From positions 1 through 64,000 of IMG/VR virus record IMGVR_UViG_3300050821_005690: a DNA stretch of 64,000 bases. The stretch is one strand, 5' to 3'. Within the stretch, counting starts at the first letter, position 1; every line of letters starts with the position of its first letter. Shown piece after piece: positions 22,496 through 30,756 of this stretch. Source of the DNA: a virus. A program made the position numbers and the translations under genes. Under the pieces are notes generated by a model. The model was not told the DNA's origin, did no database searches, and saw nothing but the letters and a program-made list of their open reading frames with translations.

Positions 22496-23058
22496 GAGAC
22501 TTTCGCCTCCAGAAGCCTGCGCGCGCGATCGTGAGCGGCGCGGTAGGGCTGTACGAGCGCGCGGACGACGGTGGCTAGCTCGGCATCGTTCGGCGGCCAG
22601 TGCGGGTTGATAACGCCAGCGGCAGCCTTCCCGCAGGTCGCCTGGATGGCCCAGGCCGGGAACTTCCGCAGCACCCCGAGCGTGATCATGACCGTGGTCG
22701 CTACCGTATCGCCCTGCTGGCGCATCGACCGGAATCCGGCAAACATCGTACCCAAGCACGCCTCTAAATCTGTTCGGTCGTCCGGGCCGTAGGGTTCAAT
22801 CACGGGGTCGAGCGCCGCCTTGCGCGCCTCAATCGCATCTCGTTCCTCCGCCGACAACGGCCGGCGTATCTCGATGTCACCGTTATTTTCCCGGAAACAA
22901 ACCAGCGTCTGGAACTTCCGGTCCACTGTTGGGTCGAAGATCGGCGGCAGTTCGTCTGGATCGGGCCTCGTGTGCTTCACGAGTTTTTTCGAGGGCGTAG
23001 TCTGCGAAGGTTTTACGTGCTGCAGAACCTGCTGTACCGGATTGCCGATGGTGTCCAT
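22492..23058 (-). CDS. Conserved phage protein following the replication gene (188 aa)
   Basis: Contains IEIRRPLSAEERDAIEARKA (about 64-83) and a helical region with GDTVATTVMITLGVLRKFPA (about 116-135). Its first 58 codons overlap the end of the DUF1376-type gene by 176 bases in a different frame. Both frames look protein-like. Replication-linked genes of this shape are common after DUF1376 proteins in phages, but I cannot name the family. ATGA overlap with the next gene. Confidence 0.6.
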   Translation of the reverse strand: MDTIGNPVQQVLQHVKPSQTTPSKKLVKHTRPDPDELPPIFDPTVDRKFQTLVCFRENNGDIEIRRPLSAEERDAIEARKAALDPVIEPYGPDDRTDLEACLGTMFAGFRSMRQQGDTVATTVMITLGVLRKFPAWAIQATCGKAAAGVINPHWPPNDAELATVVRALVQPYRAAHDRARRLLEAKVS

Positions 23059-23809
23059 TCACCAATCCTCCCTTTTTGTCCGCCCGTCTCCGCAGGAAGC
23101 CATCGAACGTCGCGTTCCAGTCGGCCTTGCGAGCTATCTGCCGGTTCGAGTTCGCCGTCGCCCACTCACGCATCCGGTCCGCGTCGTCTTGGATTTCAAA
23201 GTCGGCCAAACCAAGGCGGTGCCCGAGTGCGATCGAACCGATGCTCGGTTGCCAGTCGGCTGGTAGCGTGGCCCCCCGGTTCCGAGGTTCCTTTTTCGAT
23301 GGCGACTCCTGGCGCGCGCTCGCCCCCCCGGAGGGGGGTAGGGGGGTTCTTTCTTTCTTTCCTTCTTTATCTAAATCTGAGTCTAGAATCTGCATTGCAA
23401 CCGCATGCGTCTGCAATGCGGATGGTATGCGGCCCGCATGCCCGTTTTGTTGAATCTGTTGAGCTTTTTCCCATCTTGCGCGAGCTGCCTTTTCAGCCGC
23501 CAATTTTTTGGCCACAATTTGGTTTTCGCGCTCCTCTAAAAGAGCGTTTGCGATCGGGTTGAAATAACCCTTATCTATCAACAAAAGGCGGTTGCAGGCG
23601 CATAGCGTATGCAATGCGTTCGCAGTCACGCGCTTTGCAAGCCCTGTGCGCACCGCAATGGCGTCGACGCTGTCCGGACAGCAGGTGCCATTCTCATAGA
23701 TGCGTAGGAGGACGATCAGGTAGACGAGCTTCTCGGGCGCTGGCATGCCGGCGAGGGCCCCAAGGAGTTTTGTGGGAAAGCATTTGAACCACGGGAGCTT
23801 GTCTGCCAT
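22883..23809 (-). CDS. DUF1376-type phage replication protein
   Basis: A 308-residue protein. The N-terminal pattern KLPWFKCFPTKLLGAL, then YLIVLLRIYENGTCCPDSVD (about 30-49) and A-L-H-T-L-C-A-C-N-R-L with a later N-P-I-A-N-A-L-L-E-E-R-E, is the DUF1376 winged-helix-like domain of phage replisome organisers. A charged linker with Ser/Pro-rich low complexity and a C-terminal helix (TFADYALEKTREAHEARSR) follow. Such proteins bind the origin or load host replication factors. GGAGGAACGCCC precedes the ATG. No helicase loader gene is visible beside it. Confidence 0.72.
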   Translation of the reverse strand: MADKLPWFKCFPTKLLGALAGMPAPEKLVYLIVLLRIYENGTCCPDSVDAIAVRTGLAKRVTANALHTLCACNRLLLIDKGYFNPIANALLEERENQIVAKKLAAEKAARARWEKAQQIQQNGHAGRIPSALQTHAVAMQILDSDLDKEGKKERTPLPPSGGASARQESPSKKEPRNRGATLPADWQPSIGSIALGHRLGLADFEIQDDADRMREWATANSNRQIARKADWNATFDGFLRRRADKKGGLVNGHHRQSGTAGSAARKTFADYALEKTREAHEARSRRTAADLRPNSGPEVPDAGLFPGK

Positions 23810-23833
23810 GGGCGTTCCTCCGCCTTGTGTGCG

Positions 23834-24010
23834 TCACGCTTTGTCCCCGCTATCCTTGTTCCCCCACAGGATTTCTGAAGCGGGTCGCGACTCAAACGTC
23901 GCCAGTAGATCCCTCCATGATCGGGCGGTTGCCCGCAAGCCGCGTGCTTCGGCTATTGCGATTCGTTGTTTAATGTCACGGATGGCTGCGGTCTTCTGGG
24001 GTTCCGTCAT
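23834..24010 (-). CDS. Small helical protein (58 aa)
   Basis: ATG 24010. Product TEPQKTAAIRDIKQRIAIAE then ARGLRATARSWRDLLATF: two helices with basic face. The ribosome-binding site is weak. Lies directly before the replication gene. No family recognised. Confidence 0.5.
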   Translation of the reverse strand: MTEPQKTAAIRDIKQRIAIAEARGLRATARSWRDLLATFESRPASEILWGNKDSGDKA

Positions 24011-24041
24011 GATGCCATCTTAGAGGCGAGCGGACTGACTC

Positions 24042-24761
24042 TTAGCCTCCTCGCACTCGTTCCATGAAAGCAGATTCGCAACCAGGGTGCAGCCAGCGCA
24101 GGAAACTCCCGACGAGAATCTCGCGCTCAGTGCCGTCGTGCGGCTTGTTGCATTGGTGGCAAGTGCGGACGGCTGGCGAAAGTGTGTCGATTGTGCTGAC
24201 TTCGGGAGGATAGATCGTAAATCTTTTGGCGTTGGCGACGTTCGCCATGATTTCGGTAATCGGCACTTTCCGTGAGATGGATCGGTTTGGTTGGTGATTG
24301 TCATTGCGCTCCCATCGTTCCTCGCCTTGCTTCCAAAACCAGATTCGTAAAGGTTGGAATGGAATCCACACACAGTCGAGACAAGTAACCTTTCTCCAGC
24401 TTTCAGCGGAAAGATCAGAAACGTCTGCGTGGCAGACAAATAAGACTGTCGCCTTGCTTGGTTCATCTAGATCAATCCATCCGCGCTTTTCCTTTCCAGG
24501 GACAGAGCACGACCATGTTTCAAGATTGATTTTTTCGGCAGGCCCTCCTTTTCGCAGGCCCCGGATGATCTTCTCGTCAATGCTGTGCTCCGGCTTGCCG
24601 TCTTTAGTGCGCCTCAAGGACACGTCGACATGAAGGCGCTGCATCGAATGATCGCCTGGGAATCTTTCGACTATCCACCCCCGAAGCCGGTAAAATGGAT
24701 CAAGGAACTTTCCCGCGATCTGCTTTTGCCACTCGTCGTCTCGCACAAACTCGCGTATCAT
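24042..24761 (-). CDS. Hypothetical protein coupled to the adenine methyltransferase (239 aa)
   Basis: Start at 24761 overlaps the methyltransferase stop (ATGA), so the two proteins are co-translated. Core segment ATVLFVCHADVSDLSAESW, then CLDCVWIPFQPLRIWFWKQG (about 132-151), a hydrophobic Trp-rich beta region, and a C-terminal CHQCNKPHDGTEREILVG with CxxC plus a later His/Cys (HPGCESAFMERV), a likely zinc site. I cannot place it in a family. The tight coupling suggests a partner to DNA modification. Confidence 0.55.
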   Translation of the reverse strand: MIREFVRDDEWQKQIAGKFLDPFYRLRGWIVERFPGDHSMQRLHVDVSLRRTKDGKPEHSIDEKIIRGLRKGGPAEKINLETWSCSVPGKEKRGWIDLDEPSKATVLFVCHADVSDLSAESWRKVTCLDCVWIPFQPLRIWFWKQGEERWERNDNHQPNRSISRKVPITEIMANVANAKRFTIYPPEVSTIDTLSPAVRTCHQCNKPHDGTEREILVGSFLRWLHPGCESAFMERVRGG

Positions 24762-25768
24762 TCGGCGGCCTTCGCTTGCGTCTCTGCCCCCCAAGCTGCC
24801 CACCCATCGCGGGAAGTGCCCCGACGAAATAGCTCTATCTTTCTGGCGTCAGGATACATGCGTTCAACAATTTGGTGGAAGACTTCCGGCTTTGCCGAGT
24901 GCTCACCGCGAGGAGCCTCAACCACACTGTCCGGTAGACTTTCCGGTGCGGGGGCTGGATGATCTCCGCGTCGACATATCAGCAAAATCTCGTGCCGCTG
25001 CCGCACATACTTGCCGAGCCCTATCGAGGGCTTCACCCAAACCATCTGCGTGCGGTAGGCAAAGCCCCACGCCTCTGAGGTCTTCAGCGCCATTTCGATC
25101 ATCGACGGTGTCGCCCACAAAAACAGCATCGCCTGATCGTGCGCGATTTCGCTTACCGGCAATGCGAGAATGTCGGCAAACTTCATTGTCGGGTAGTGAT
25201 TTTCAATCGAACGATCACTCTTGCCAAACTCGTCGTCCCACGGGGGGTCGGCGAGGATCAAAGAGAACTTGCCAAGGTTTTTGGCGTTCAACGCGACCTT
25301 CTCAACGCGCTCGTTAACACCTTGCTGCTGTACCGATACCCGCTCCGCCCGAGCAGCAATCTTCGCAGCCTCTTCGCCGCTGAGTCTTGGGGAATTTTCC
25401 CCAGAGCCGCCTTTGTTTTTATTAGCTTTTTTGGAGTCTCCTGGGGAATTTTCCCCAAGGTCCTGCGAAACCGTCTTGTGATCAGCACCAAGGGTTTTGC
25501 CTATCGCCCTGGTACTGGCCGCTGGCTGTAATTGTTTGATGCGTTTGGCAATGCGCTTGCGATCCTCGGCGATGGCGCGGAATCGCTCTAAGTTGATGCT
25601 GCTGAGAAACTCATTGATGTCCTTGAAGCCAGCACCGCACTTCTTCCAATCATTTCCAGCTATCAAACTCTCTAGCCGCTGAAAAGCGCGCTCCAGCGTG
25701 TAGCCGGCAACGTGCAAACCCTCTTGCAGCTCGCCATAGAGTTGGTCGGGGAAAATTTTTGCAGGCAT
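24758..25768 (-). CDS. MT-A70-family DNA adenine methyltransferase
   Basis: A 336-residue protein. GGGAGGACTT before ATG 25768 sets the start. The catalytic motif DPPW is at 174-177, preceded by a strand (FSLILA), with ENHYPTM (189-195) and a later W-V-K-P region, the MT-A70 order. The N-terminal half is separate: a helical part, TRAIGKTLGADHKTVSQDLG (86-105) which looks like a ParB-type helix-turn-helix, then two copies of GENSP. It would methylate adenine N6 in DNA, perhaps to protect phage DNA from host restriction, with the N-terminal part giving DNA targeting. Confidence 0.85.
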   Translation of the reverse strand: MPAKIFPDQLYGELQEGLHVAGYTLERAFQRLESLIAGNDWKKCGAGFKDINEFLSSINLERFRAIAEDRKRIAKRIKQLQPAASTRAIGKTLGADHKTVSQDLGENSPGDSKKANKNKGGSGENSPRLSGEEAAKIAARAERVSVQQQGVNERVEKVALNAKNLGKFSLILADPPWDDEFGKSDRSIENHYPTMKFADILALPVSEIAHDQAMLFLWATPSMIEMALKTSEAWGFAYRTQMVWVKPSIGLGKYVRQRHEILLICRRGDHPAPAPESLPDSVVEAPRGEHSAKPEVFHQIVERMYPDARKIELFRRGTSRDGWAAWGAETQAKAAE

Positions 25769-25815
25769 AAGTCCTCCCATTGAGTCGGGGTCGGGGAACA
25801 TTTTCCCTGCCAGGA

Positions 25816-26301
25816 CTAGCGCGAGTCCGTTATGCTGTCCACAGTCGCCTTGTCAAAAAGAGGTCCGTAGTCGATCAGGGCCGGATTCGCCGTCAAGGGG
25901 ATGATCTCAATCCGTAGCCGGGGCCGCGTGGAATAGAGTTTGAAGGCCTCAGCCCAGACGATTTGCGCATCGTCGTGCCAGACGATTTTGTTCAGTGCAT
26001 CGCAGCCTATCTTCAAAATGTTGTCGTAATCCGGCTTGCTCGTCGGTCGAATGGTGCCAACCAGGGCGGCTTGGCGTTCCTTTATCGACCAGGACTTGGG
26101 TACGCGCAGGTAGGCGGTCACCCTAACCCGCAGAGGGCCGTCCAGCGGCTTTTTCCCGCGCATGGCTTGTAAGGCCATGTAGCCCAAAGCCTGCTCGTAG
26201 GCCGCTGTTTTGGCTGGCGTGTAGGTGTGCGGGCCGCCCTTGGAGGTAAACCGAGGACGGCCCTTTGCGACTGGATCGCCGTCGAGTTCGACGACAATCA
26301 T
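25816..26301 (-). CDS. rusA: RusA-family Holliday junction resolvase
   Basis: A 161-residue protein with the RusA hallmarks. KGRPRF (13-18) is near the N-terminus. KPDYDN (89-94) is followed by a helix with C-D-A-L-N, and then HDDAQIV (109-115). D91, D93 and D111 are in the positions expected for the metal-binding Asp triad. RusA cuts four-way DNA junctions in phage recombination and replication. It directly follows the lysine-rich gene at 26302 with no gap. Neighbours: MT-A70 enzyme downstream, DNA-binding proteins upstream. Confidence 0.85.
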   Translation of the reverse strand: MIVVELDGDPVAKGRPRFTSKGGPHTYTPAKTAAYEQALGYMALQAMRGKKPLDGPLRVRVTAYLRVPKSWSIKERQAALVGTIRPTSKPDYDNILKIGCDALNKIVWHDDAQIVWAEAFKLYSTRPRLRIEIIPLTANPALIDYGPLFDKATVDSITDSR

Positions 26302-26805
26302 TTACGCTTCGGCGGCGAAGGGCAGTTGGTGGACGTTGTCGTCGTCCTGCTGCTCGACGTCGCGGGACTCGGCTTCGCCGGGTCCGGTGATGACGTTCTC
26401 GTTTTCGTCGCCCTCGTCACCCACCTCGTCGCCCATGGGGAGCCTCGGGGCCGACTCGGCCCGGGCGGTTACGCCCAGGACGTCCTCGTAGTAGGCGCGG
26501 TGGGCGAGGCGGTCGTGGAGGCGACCGGGGTCCTTCTTCAGTAATTTCATAGCATCGCGGAAGGCTTCTGGGTGAAGTCCGTCGTTGTCCGCCGAGGTGC
26601 GGATGGCGGAGCCCATACGCCCGCCAAGCTCGGCGGTTGTCTCCTTGGAGTGCTGGTACTGCCGGGCGAGGTCCTTGAGCTTGCGTTCCGAGGGCATTTT
26701 CATGACTTCGGACGGCTTGACGGCGGCGCTTCTCTTCGGGGCGGCAGCGGTCTTCTTCGCCTTCGTCTTCGGGGCGGCTTTCTTCGCCCCCTTTTTCGGT
26801 GCCAT
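26302..26805 (-). CDS. Lysine/alanine-rich DNA-binding-type protein (167 aa)
   Basis: The first 30 residues are a histone-H1-like Lys/Ala tail (APKKGAKKAAPKTKAKKTAA). The middle is a helical domain with RMGSAIRTSADNDGLHPEAF and KLLKKDPGRLHDRL (about 63-98), followed by a very acidic tail (GDEVGDEGDENENV). This resembles phage homologues of GapR/DUF2312-type DNA-binding proteins in role, though not clearly in sequence. It probably binds DNA through the basic tail. It ends directly before rusA. Confidence 0.55.
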   Translation of the reverse strand: MAPKKGAKKAAPKTKAKKTAAAPKRSAAVKPSEVMKMPSERKLKDLARQYQHSKETTAELGGRMGSAIRTSADNDGLHPEAFRDAMKLLKKDPGRLHDRLAHRAYYEDVLGVTARAESAPRLPMGDEVGDEGDENENVITGPGEAESRDVEQQDDDNVHQLPFAAEA

Positions 26806-26818
26806 ATCTCAATCCCTT

Positions 26819-27013
26819 TCAGTGTTTGCAGGTTAGGCCTTCAGCCTCGGCATCATCTCTCATGATGTCGTGCAGCATCGATGCGATCATCACCTCTGGC
26901 GGGTCGCCGGTAAAGCGCTGTAGATGGCGGAGCCATACATAGACGCGATTATCCACTTGCACGTGGAGGTCCACCTTCGGCAGGTGCTCTTCGAAATGGA
27001 CGATCTTGGCCAT
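26819..27013 (-). CDS. Small hypothetical protein (64 aa)
   Basis: Starts AKIVHFEEHLPKVDLHVQVD and has a VWLRHLQRFTGDPPEVMIA helical stretch. A rhizobial-type small protein; no family recognised. A GGGGCGGCTTTTCCC repeat lies 44 bases upstream (27057-27071). Confidence 0.5.
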   Translation of the reverse strand: MAKIVHFEEHLPKVDLHVQVDNRVYVWLRHLQRFTGDPPEVMIASMLHDIMRDDAEAEGLTCKH

Positions 27014-27056
27014 GGCGCGGCGCGCATAGATGATTCTCGTGGCAATTACTAGGCGA

Positions 27057-27071
27057 GGGGCGGCTTTTCCC
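27057..27071. repeat. GGGGCGGCTTTTCCC repeat (GC-flanked T-run motif)
   Basis: Matches 15 of the positions of the repeat at 20514-20529 and 47607-47621 when read on opposite strands, with one base difference in the core. Lies in the 237-base gap 27014-27250, which otherwise holds no convincing gene, only G/C-rich sequence and an imperfect hairpin at about 27231-27265. Confidence 0.45.
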
Positions 27072-27250
27072 TTTGAGGGGGGGTGGGTGGAGGCCGGAGC
27101 TGCGCACTATCGGCCAGCCGCCTTGCTCCGGTCTCCTGTCGGCGGGGGATGAGTCCGCCGATTTACGCAAGGGAAGCATCCGCCGCCCAACAGGTGAATG
27201 TTGTTATGCCGGGATGCCTCCCCGCCTCGTCGACATGCCTTCGGCAAAAG

Positions 27251-27538
27251 CTAAGCATGCCGACTAGACAAAAAGGCGGGGCTCCTTTCACCCCTTGATC
27301 TTGGCCGATGGCGCGTCCCAAACATCCGTCGCTGGAGGAGTTGTCCACGCCATTTGAACGTCACCACGCGGATGACACCGTCCATATCGCACAGGCGCTT
27401 ATGACGCTGGTGCGATCGAAGTTCAGCCATGAAGCGGTCGATATTGTCGACCGCTAGGCGCCTACACTGGCAACAGCCGAGCCGACATCCGCCGCCCGTG
27501 AGCATTTGCTGAGGATGGTTCTCGCAAAATTCGATCAC
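27251..27538 (-). CDS. Cys-containing hypothetical protein (95 aa)
   Basis: GTG start overlaps the preceding stop (TAGTG). Product IEFCENHPQQMLTGGGCRLG then CCQCRRLAVDNIDRFMAEL shows four Cys in the first 30 residues, then RVVTFKWRGQLLQRRMFGTR. A zinc site is possible. A longer upstream frame is discarded because its extra residues are compositionally unlike protein. No family recognised. Confidence 0.5.
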   Translation of the reverse strand: MIEFCENHPQQMLTGGGCRLGCCQCRRLAVDNIDRFMAELRSHQRHKRLCDMDGVIRVVTFKWRGQLLQRRMFGTRHRPRSRGERSPAFLSSRHA

Positions 27539-27801
27539 TAGCCCTTGTCCATGAACACGGGTTCGAGCACAGGGAAGTTCTTTGGCTTGCCGTTCTGGCC
27601 GCGTGGCCAGCGGGTGCGAAACTTCCGCATGACCCGGTCGAGCTTGTCGATCGAGATCGACTGGTCGGAGTTGGCGATATCGGTCAGGAAGACGCCCCGT
27701 CCGTAGAACTCGCGGCTGACGTCGGACAAGCTCTTGCCTGTTAACTCGGCGTAGGCGTGAGCTACGATGCCGATGTTTTTGCGGATTGTTTGTGCGATCA
27801 T
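27538..27801 (-). CDS. Conserved small DNA-binding-like protein (87 aa)
   Basis: Sequence TIRKNIGIVAHAYAELTGKS then LSDVSREFYGRGVFLTDIAN (about 23-42), an arrangement I know from phage proteins with a helix-turn-helix core of the form SDVSREFYG. It is the first gene of the long minus operon, immediately left of the divergent promoter region at 27802-27907, which makes it a candidate early regulator. The ATG is weakly positioned. Confidence 0.55.
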   Translation of the reverse strand: MIAQTIRKNIGIVAHAYAELTGKSLSDVSREFYGRGVFLTDIANSDQSISIDKLDRVMRKFRTRWPRGQNGKPKNFPVLEPVFMDKG

Positions 27802-27907
27802 AGTGGGTTGCCCATAGCACACCCAAATATAGTTGCCAAGCGGCCTTGACAAGGGGGCGCATTTTCCCCCATTTCTGGAAAATAGTGTCACGGAAAGGAC
27901 CGAACCA
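27802..27907. promoter_or_regulatory. Divergent early promoter region with shared motifs
   Basis: The plus strand has TTGACA (27846-27851), the GGGGG-core-CCCCC repeat (27853-27870) and GGAAAATAGTGTCA (27877-27890). On the minus strand the same -35 block reads TTGTCA, followed after 15 bases by TATATT. It serves the minus operon (27801) and the recombination operon (27908). The plus-strand -10 is not clear. Confidence 0.55.
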
Positions 27908-28807
27908 ATGTCAGACACGACTGATAATCCCCGCGCTGTAATCGGAGACAACCGCGCCCAAAGCGCGGCAGAGAACGTCAAGGCTTACTTAGAGCGGGAT
28001 TATGCGCACCTCTTCAGGGAAGTTGATACGCTCCTTGGCGAAGCGCGGGAGGCACCCAAAGAGGTGCTGGACGATAATGGGGCGACAGCGCTGGGCAGCT
28101 TAATCAAGCGCCTTCGTGAGCTTGATGGGCGAATTGAGGCGGTGCGAGAAACGGAGAAGGCCCCCCATCGACTGTCAGCCGATGCTGTTGATTCCGTTTG
28201 CTTCCCCCTTCGGGAGAAGCTCGCGCGCCGCAACCCTCGCGATCTCAAGCAGAAGGCCGGGGCGGCCGATATCCTGCAGGCGAGGATTAACGACTACCTC
28301 GAACGCAAGCGGCTGGAGGAAGAGGCGCGGCGGCAGGCTGAGGCCGAGCGCCTAGCGGCGGAAGCCCGCGCGCGCCAGGAAGAGGAAGCTCGGGCCCGGC
28401 GTGCCGCCGAAGAGGCCGCAGCCTCGGCAGAGCGCGCCCGGAATGCCGAGCGGATCGCCGAGAAATCGGCACTTGCCAAGGTCGAGGCCGAGCGCGCCGC
28501 GGCGGCTGCGGTCGAGGCGGAGGTTGCCCGGCAGGCGGCGCAGGAGGCGCATATCGCCACCTTGGCTAAGCCCGCCGAGATGAGCCGGACGCGCGGCGAC
28601 GGCGTGCTGCTGACCCAGGCGCGGGAGGGGTACGCGATCCTGGCCGATCGCAGCCAGATCACGGCCGAGGTGGCAATGATGCTGCTGCCTCATTTCACTG
28701 ATGCCGAGATCGAGAAGGCGGCTCGGGGTTTCGCCAAGGCAACGAACCACGGGAAGCCGCTCGCTGGGTTCGAGATCGGGTTCCGCCGCAAGGGGGTGAC
28801 CCGGTAA
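27908..28807 (+). CDS. Long coiled-coil protein at head of recombination operon (299 aa)
   Basis: About residues 130-225 form an uninterrupted Glu/Ala/Arg coiled coil (for example LEEEARRQAEAERLAAEARA). The N-terminal part is globular (VKAYLERDYAHLFREVDTLL), and the C-terminal part (ITAEVAMMLLPHFTDAEI) ends in a Phe-Arg-Arg-Lys tail. It precedes ssb in the recombination operon and overlaps its start by one base. Similar proteins in related phages sit beside SSB and ERF and are thought to be DNA-processing accessories, but no catalytic motif is seen. Confidence 0.55.
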   Translation: MSDTTDNPRAVIGDNRAQSAAENVKAYLERDYAHLFREVDTLLGEAREAPKEVLDDNGATALGSLIKRLRELDGRIEAVRETEKAPHRLSADAVDSVCFPLREKLARRNPRDLKQKAGAADILQARINDYLERKRLEEEARRQAEAERLAAEARARQEEEARARRAAEEAAASAERARNAERIAEKSALAKVEAERAAAAAVEAEVARQAAQEAHIATLAKPAEMSRTRGDGVLLTQAREGYAILADRSQITAEVAMMLLPHFTDAEIEKAARGFAKATNHGKPLAGFEIGFRRKGVTR

Positions 28808-29256
28808 TGGCGGGCGTTAATAAGGCGATCCTTGTTGGCAATGTCGGCAAGGACCCAGACGTCCGTAGCATGCAAAGCGGCGGTTCGGTCGCGAGCTTCT
28901 CGGTGGCCACGTCTAAGTCCTGGAAGGACAAGGCGACCGGCGAGAGGAAGGAGCAGACCGACTGGCACAATGTGGTCGTGTTCAACGAGCATTTGGTACG
29001 GGTGGTCGAGCAGTACGTACATAAAGGTACAAAATTGTATGTTGAAGGCGAAATGCGGACCCGCAAGTACACCGATCGGGATGGCGTCGAGCGCTATCGG
29101 ACCGAGGTGGTGCTTGGTGCCTTCAAGGCGCAGTTGATCGTGCTGGATCGGCGCGAGGGTGGCGGCGGGGCTCCGGCCGACGAGTCAGCGTATGGGACGC
29201 CCAAGAGCACTCCAACCGGGAGGAAGGCGGACTTTGACGACGAGATTCCGTTTTAG
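28807..29256 (+). CDS. ssb: Single-stranded DNA-binding protein
   Basis: A 149-residue SSB with the usual OB-fold order: VNKAILVGNVGKDPDVRSMQ (4-23), the W-K-D-K-A-T-G-E-R-K-E-Q-T-D-W-H-N-V-V-V-F loop and strand (39-59), and L-Y-V-E-G-E-M-R-T-R-K. A Gly-rich linker leads to the acidic tip DFDDEIPF that recruits partner proteins. It coats single-stranded DNA during replication and annealing. The ATG overlaps the preceding TAA (TAATG). Works with ERF (29484) and the exonuclease (30753). Confidence 0.95.
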   Translation: MAGVNKAILVGNVGKDPDVRSMQSGGSVASFSVATSKSWKDKATGERKEQTDWHNVVVFNEHLVRVVEQYVHKGTKLYVEGEMRTRKYTDRDGVERYRTEVVLGAFKAQLIVLDRREGGGGAPADESAYGTPKSTPTGRKADFDDEIPF

Positions 29257-29268
29257 GGAAGGAAGCTG

Positions 29269-29487
29269 ATGGCTCGTACCAAGAAAGAGCGCGAAAAGCA
29301 GGGCGGCAGATTCTGTGAGATCTGCGAGTGGTTCAATTGGCGCAATGATGAACCGGACGCGGGCATGGGATACTGCCGACGCTACCCACCAGTAATCGAG
29401 GTCGATAAGAGTGCGGCTGACGGCTGGCCTAATGTGCGGCTCACCGACTGGTGCGGAGAATGGCAACGACGGGGAGGGATCACATGA
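29269..29487 (+). CDS. Small zinc-finger-like protein (72 aa)
   Basis: CEICEWFNWRNDEPDAGMGY, then C-R-R-Y and W-C-G-E-W, giving a C-x-x-C plus C...C pattern. I know this protein from the gap between ssb and ERF in several Rhizobiales phages. ATGA overlap with ERF. Likely metal-binding; function unknown. Confidence 0.65.
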   Translation: MARTKKEREKQGGRFCEICEWFNWRNDEPDAGMGYCRRYPPVIEVDKSAADGWPNVRLTDWCGEWQRRGGIT

Positions 29488-30440
29488 AGCGTCGCACGAA
29501 GGTCCGTAAGCCTGCCCGCAAGGCGCCCTCTCGTGCCGTTGCGATGGTCAAGGAGCCTCCTGCGCCCGTACTGCGAACCGGCAATCAGGCCTTGGACGAA
29601 TTGCTTGTCCTGGCGCGCGCTGCGTCCGACCCGAGGTGTGATCCGACGAAGATGGTGGTGCTGCGGGACATGATAACGGACATTCGCCGTGAGCGCCGTG
29701 AGGAAGCATTCACTCGCGACTTCCTCGAAATGCAGGGGAAGTTGCCGGAGATCAATCAGGACGGCAAGATCGAGATCACCCCCAAGGAAACCGCGCGCAG
29801 CCAGAAGAAGCAGGTGACCCGCTTCGCGACGTTCGCAAACATCCATCACGCTGTCATGCCGGTGCTCACACGGCACAACTTCATTCTTTGGCATCAGACC
29901 AATATCGGGGCTGGTGGCGTCGGCATTGTCGTTGAGACGTTCCTCAAGCACACTCAGGGACACCATACAAGCAGCGTCATCGCCCTGGTGCTCGACACCA
30001 CGGGGAGCAAGAACAACAACCAGGGCGCGGGCTCATCGTCCTCGTATGGTAAGCGGTACAACACGATTGCGCTGCTCAACATCGTGAGCCGGGCGATGGA
30101 CGATGCGGATCTGGACGGGCACACGGCCGAGCGCGTCGTGCGCAAGGTGCCGCTTGAAGCTACCCAAAATCCCGGCCTTACGTCCACCCAGAATCCAGCC
30201 CCGACCGAAGCCACGGTTGAGGTGGTCGAGGAAGCTGCGTCGGTCGTTACGATTGATATGGAGCAAGCCCAGAAGTTATCGACAGCGATCGTGGATTGCG
30301 GCGTGCCCGCGCACCTCTTTAAGGCCAAGTACGGCGAGCCAGCCGAGTTACCGGCCGCTCGATTCTCTGAGGCCATGCAGGCTTGTACGGATTACAAGCG
30401 CCGGATGAGCGACTCCCAGAAGATGGCAAGTGCGGGGTAG
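29484..30440 (+). CDS. ERF-family single-strand annealing protein
   Basis: A 318-residue protein. ATG 29484 is preceded by GGGAGGG and overlaps the upstream stop. The ERF-like core (about 40-215) carries FLEMQGKLPEINQDGKIEIT and FATFANIHHAVMPVLTRHNF, then the conserved GSSSSYGKRYNTIALLNIVS motif (about 182-201). ERF proteins form rings that anneal complementary strands in phage recombination. A Thr/Pro-rich linker and C-terminal helical region end it. Partners: SSB upstream and the exonuclease downstream. Confidence 0.85.
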   Translation: MKRRTKVRKPARKAPSRAVAMVKEPPAPVLRTGNQALDELLVLARAASDPRCDPTKMVVLRDMITDIRRERREEAFTRDFLEMQGKLPEINQDGKIEITPKETARSQKKQVTRFATFANIHHAVMPVLTRHNFILWHQTNIGAGGVGIVVETFLKHTQGHHTSSVIALVLDTTGSKNNNQGAGSSSSYGKRYNTIALLNIVSRAMDDADLDGHTAERVVRKVPLEATQNPGLTSTQNPAPTEATVEVVEEAASVVTIDMEQAQKLSTAIVDCGVPAHLFKAKYGEPAELPAARFSEAMQACTDYKRRMSDSQKMASAG

Positions 30441-30474
30441 CAAATGACGCTTGAAATTGAGATAGGAGGAGGTG

Positions 30475-30756
30475 ATGAAGCAGAAAGATGCAGCAGCAGT
30501 TGCCGAAATGGTGGAAGCTCTAAGGAGATTGCCCAAGGTGCGTCGCGCACTCGCCGATAAGGCGCCGCGCGATGCGTACTACGAAAGTGTCCATCTCGAA
30601 ATGTCAGCCGCCGAAATGGAAGGAAGAGAGAGCGGCGGAGCCACTCACTATTTCTATTTGCCGCCATCGATCGGCCGCGAGGTGCTCGACGCCGTCAAGA
30701 ACATCGTTCGAGACGAGTTGAGAAAGCTGGGCGTGACATTGAGGAAGAAAGCATGA
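30475..30756 (+). CDS. Small hypothetical protein (93 aa)
   Basis: ATG 30475 follows GGAGGAGG. Product KQKDAAAVAEMVEALRRLPK onward, helical, with a central HYFYLPPSIGREVLDAVKNI. Overlaps the exonuclease start by four bases (ATGA). May be an accessory of the exonuclease; no family recognised. Confidence 0.6.
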   Translation: MKQKDAAAVAEMVEALRRLPKVRRALADKAPRDAYYESVHLEMSAAEMEGRESGGATHYFYLPPSIGREVLDAVKNIVRDELRKLGVTLRKKA

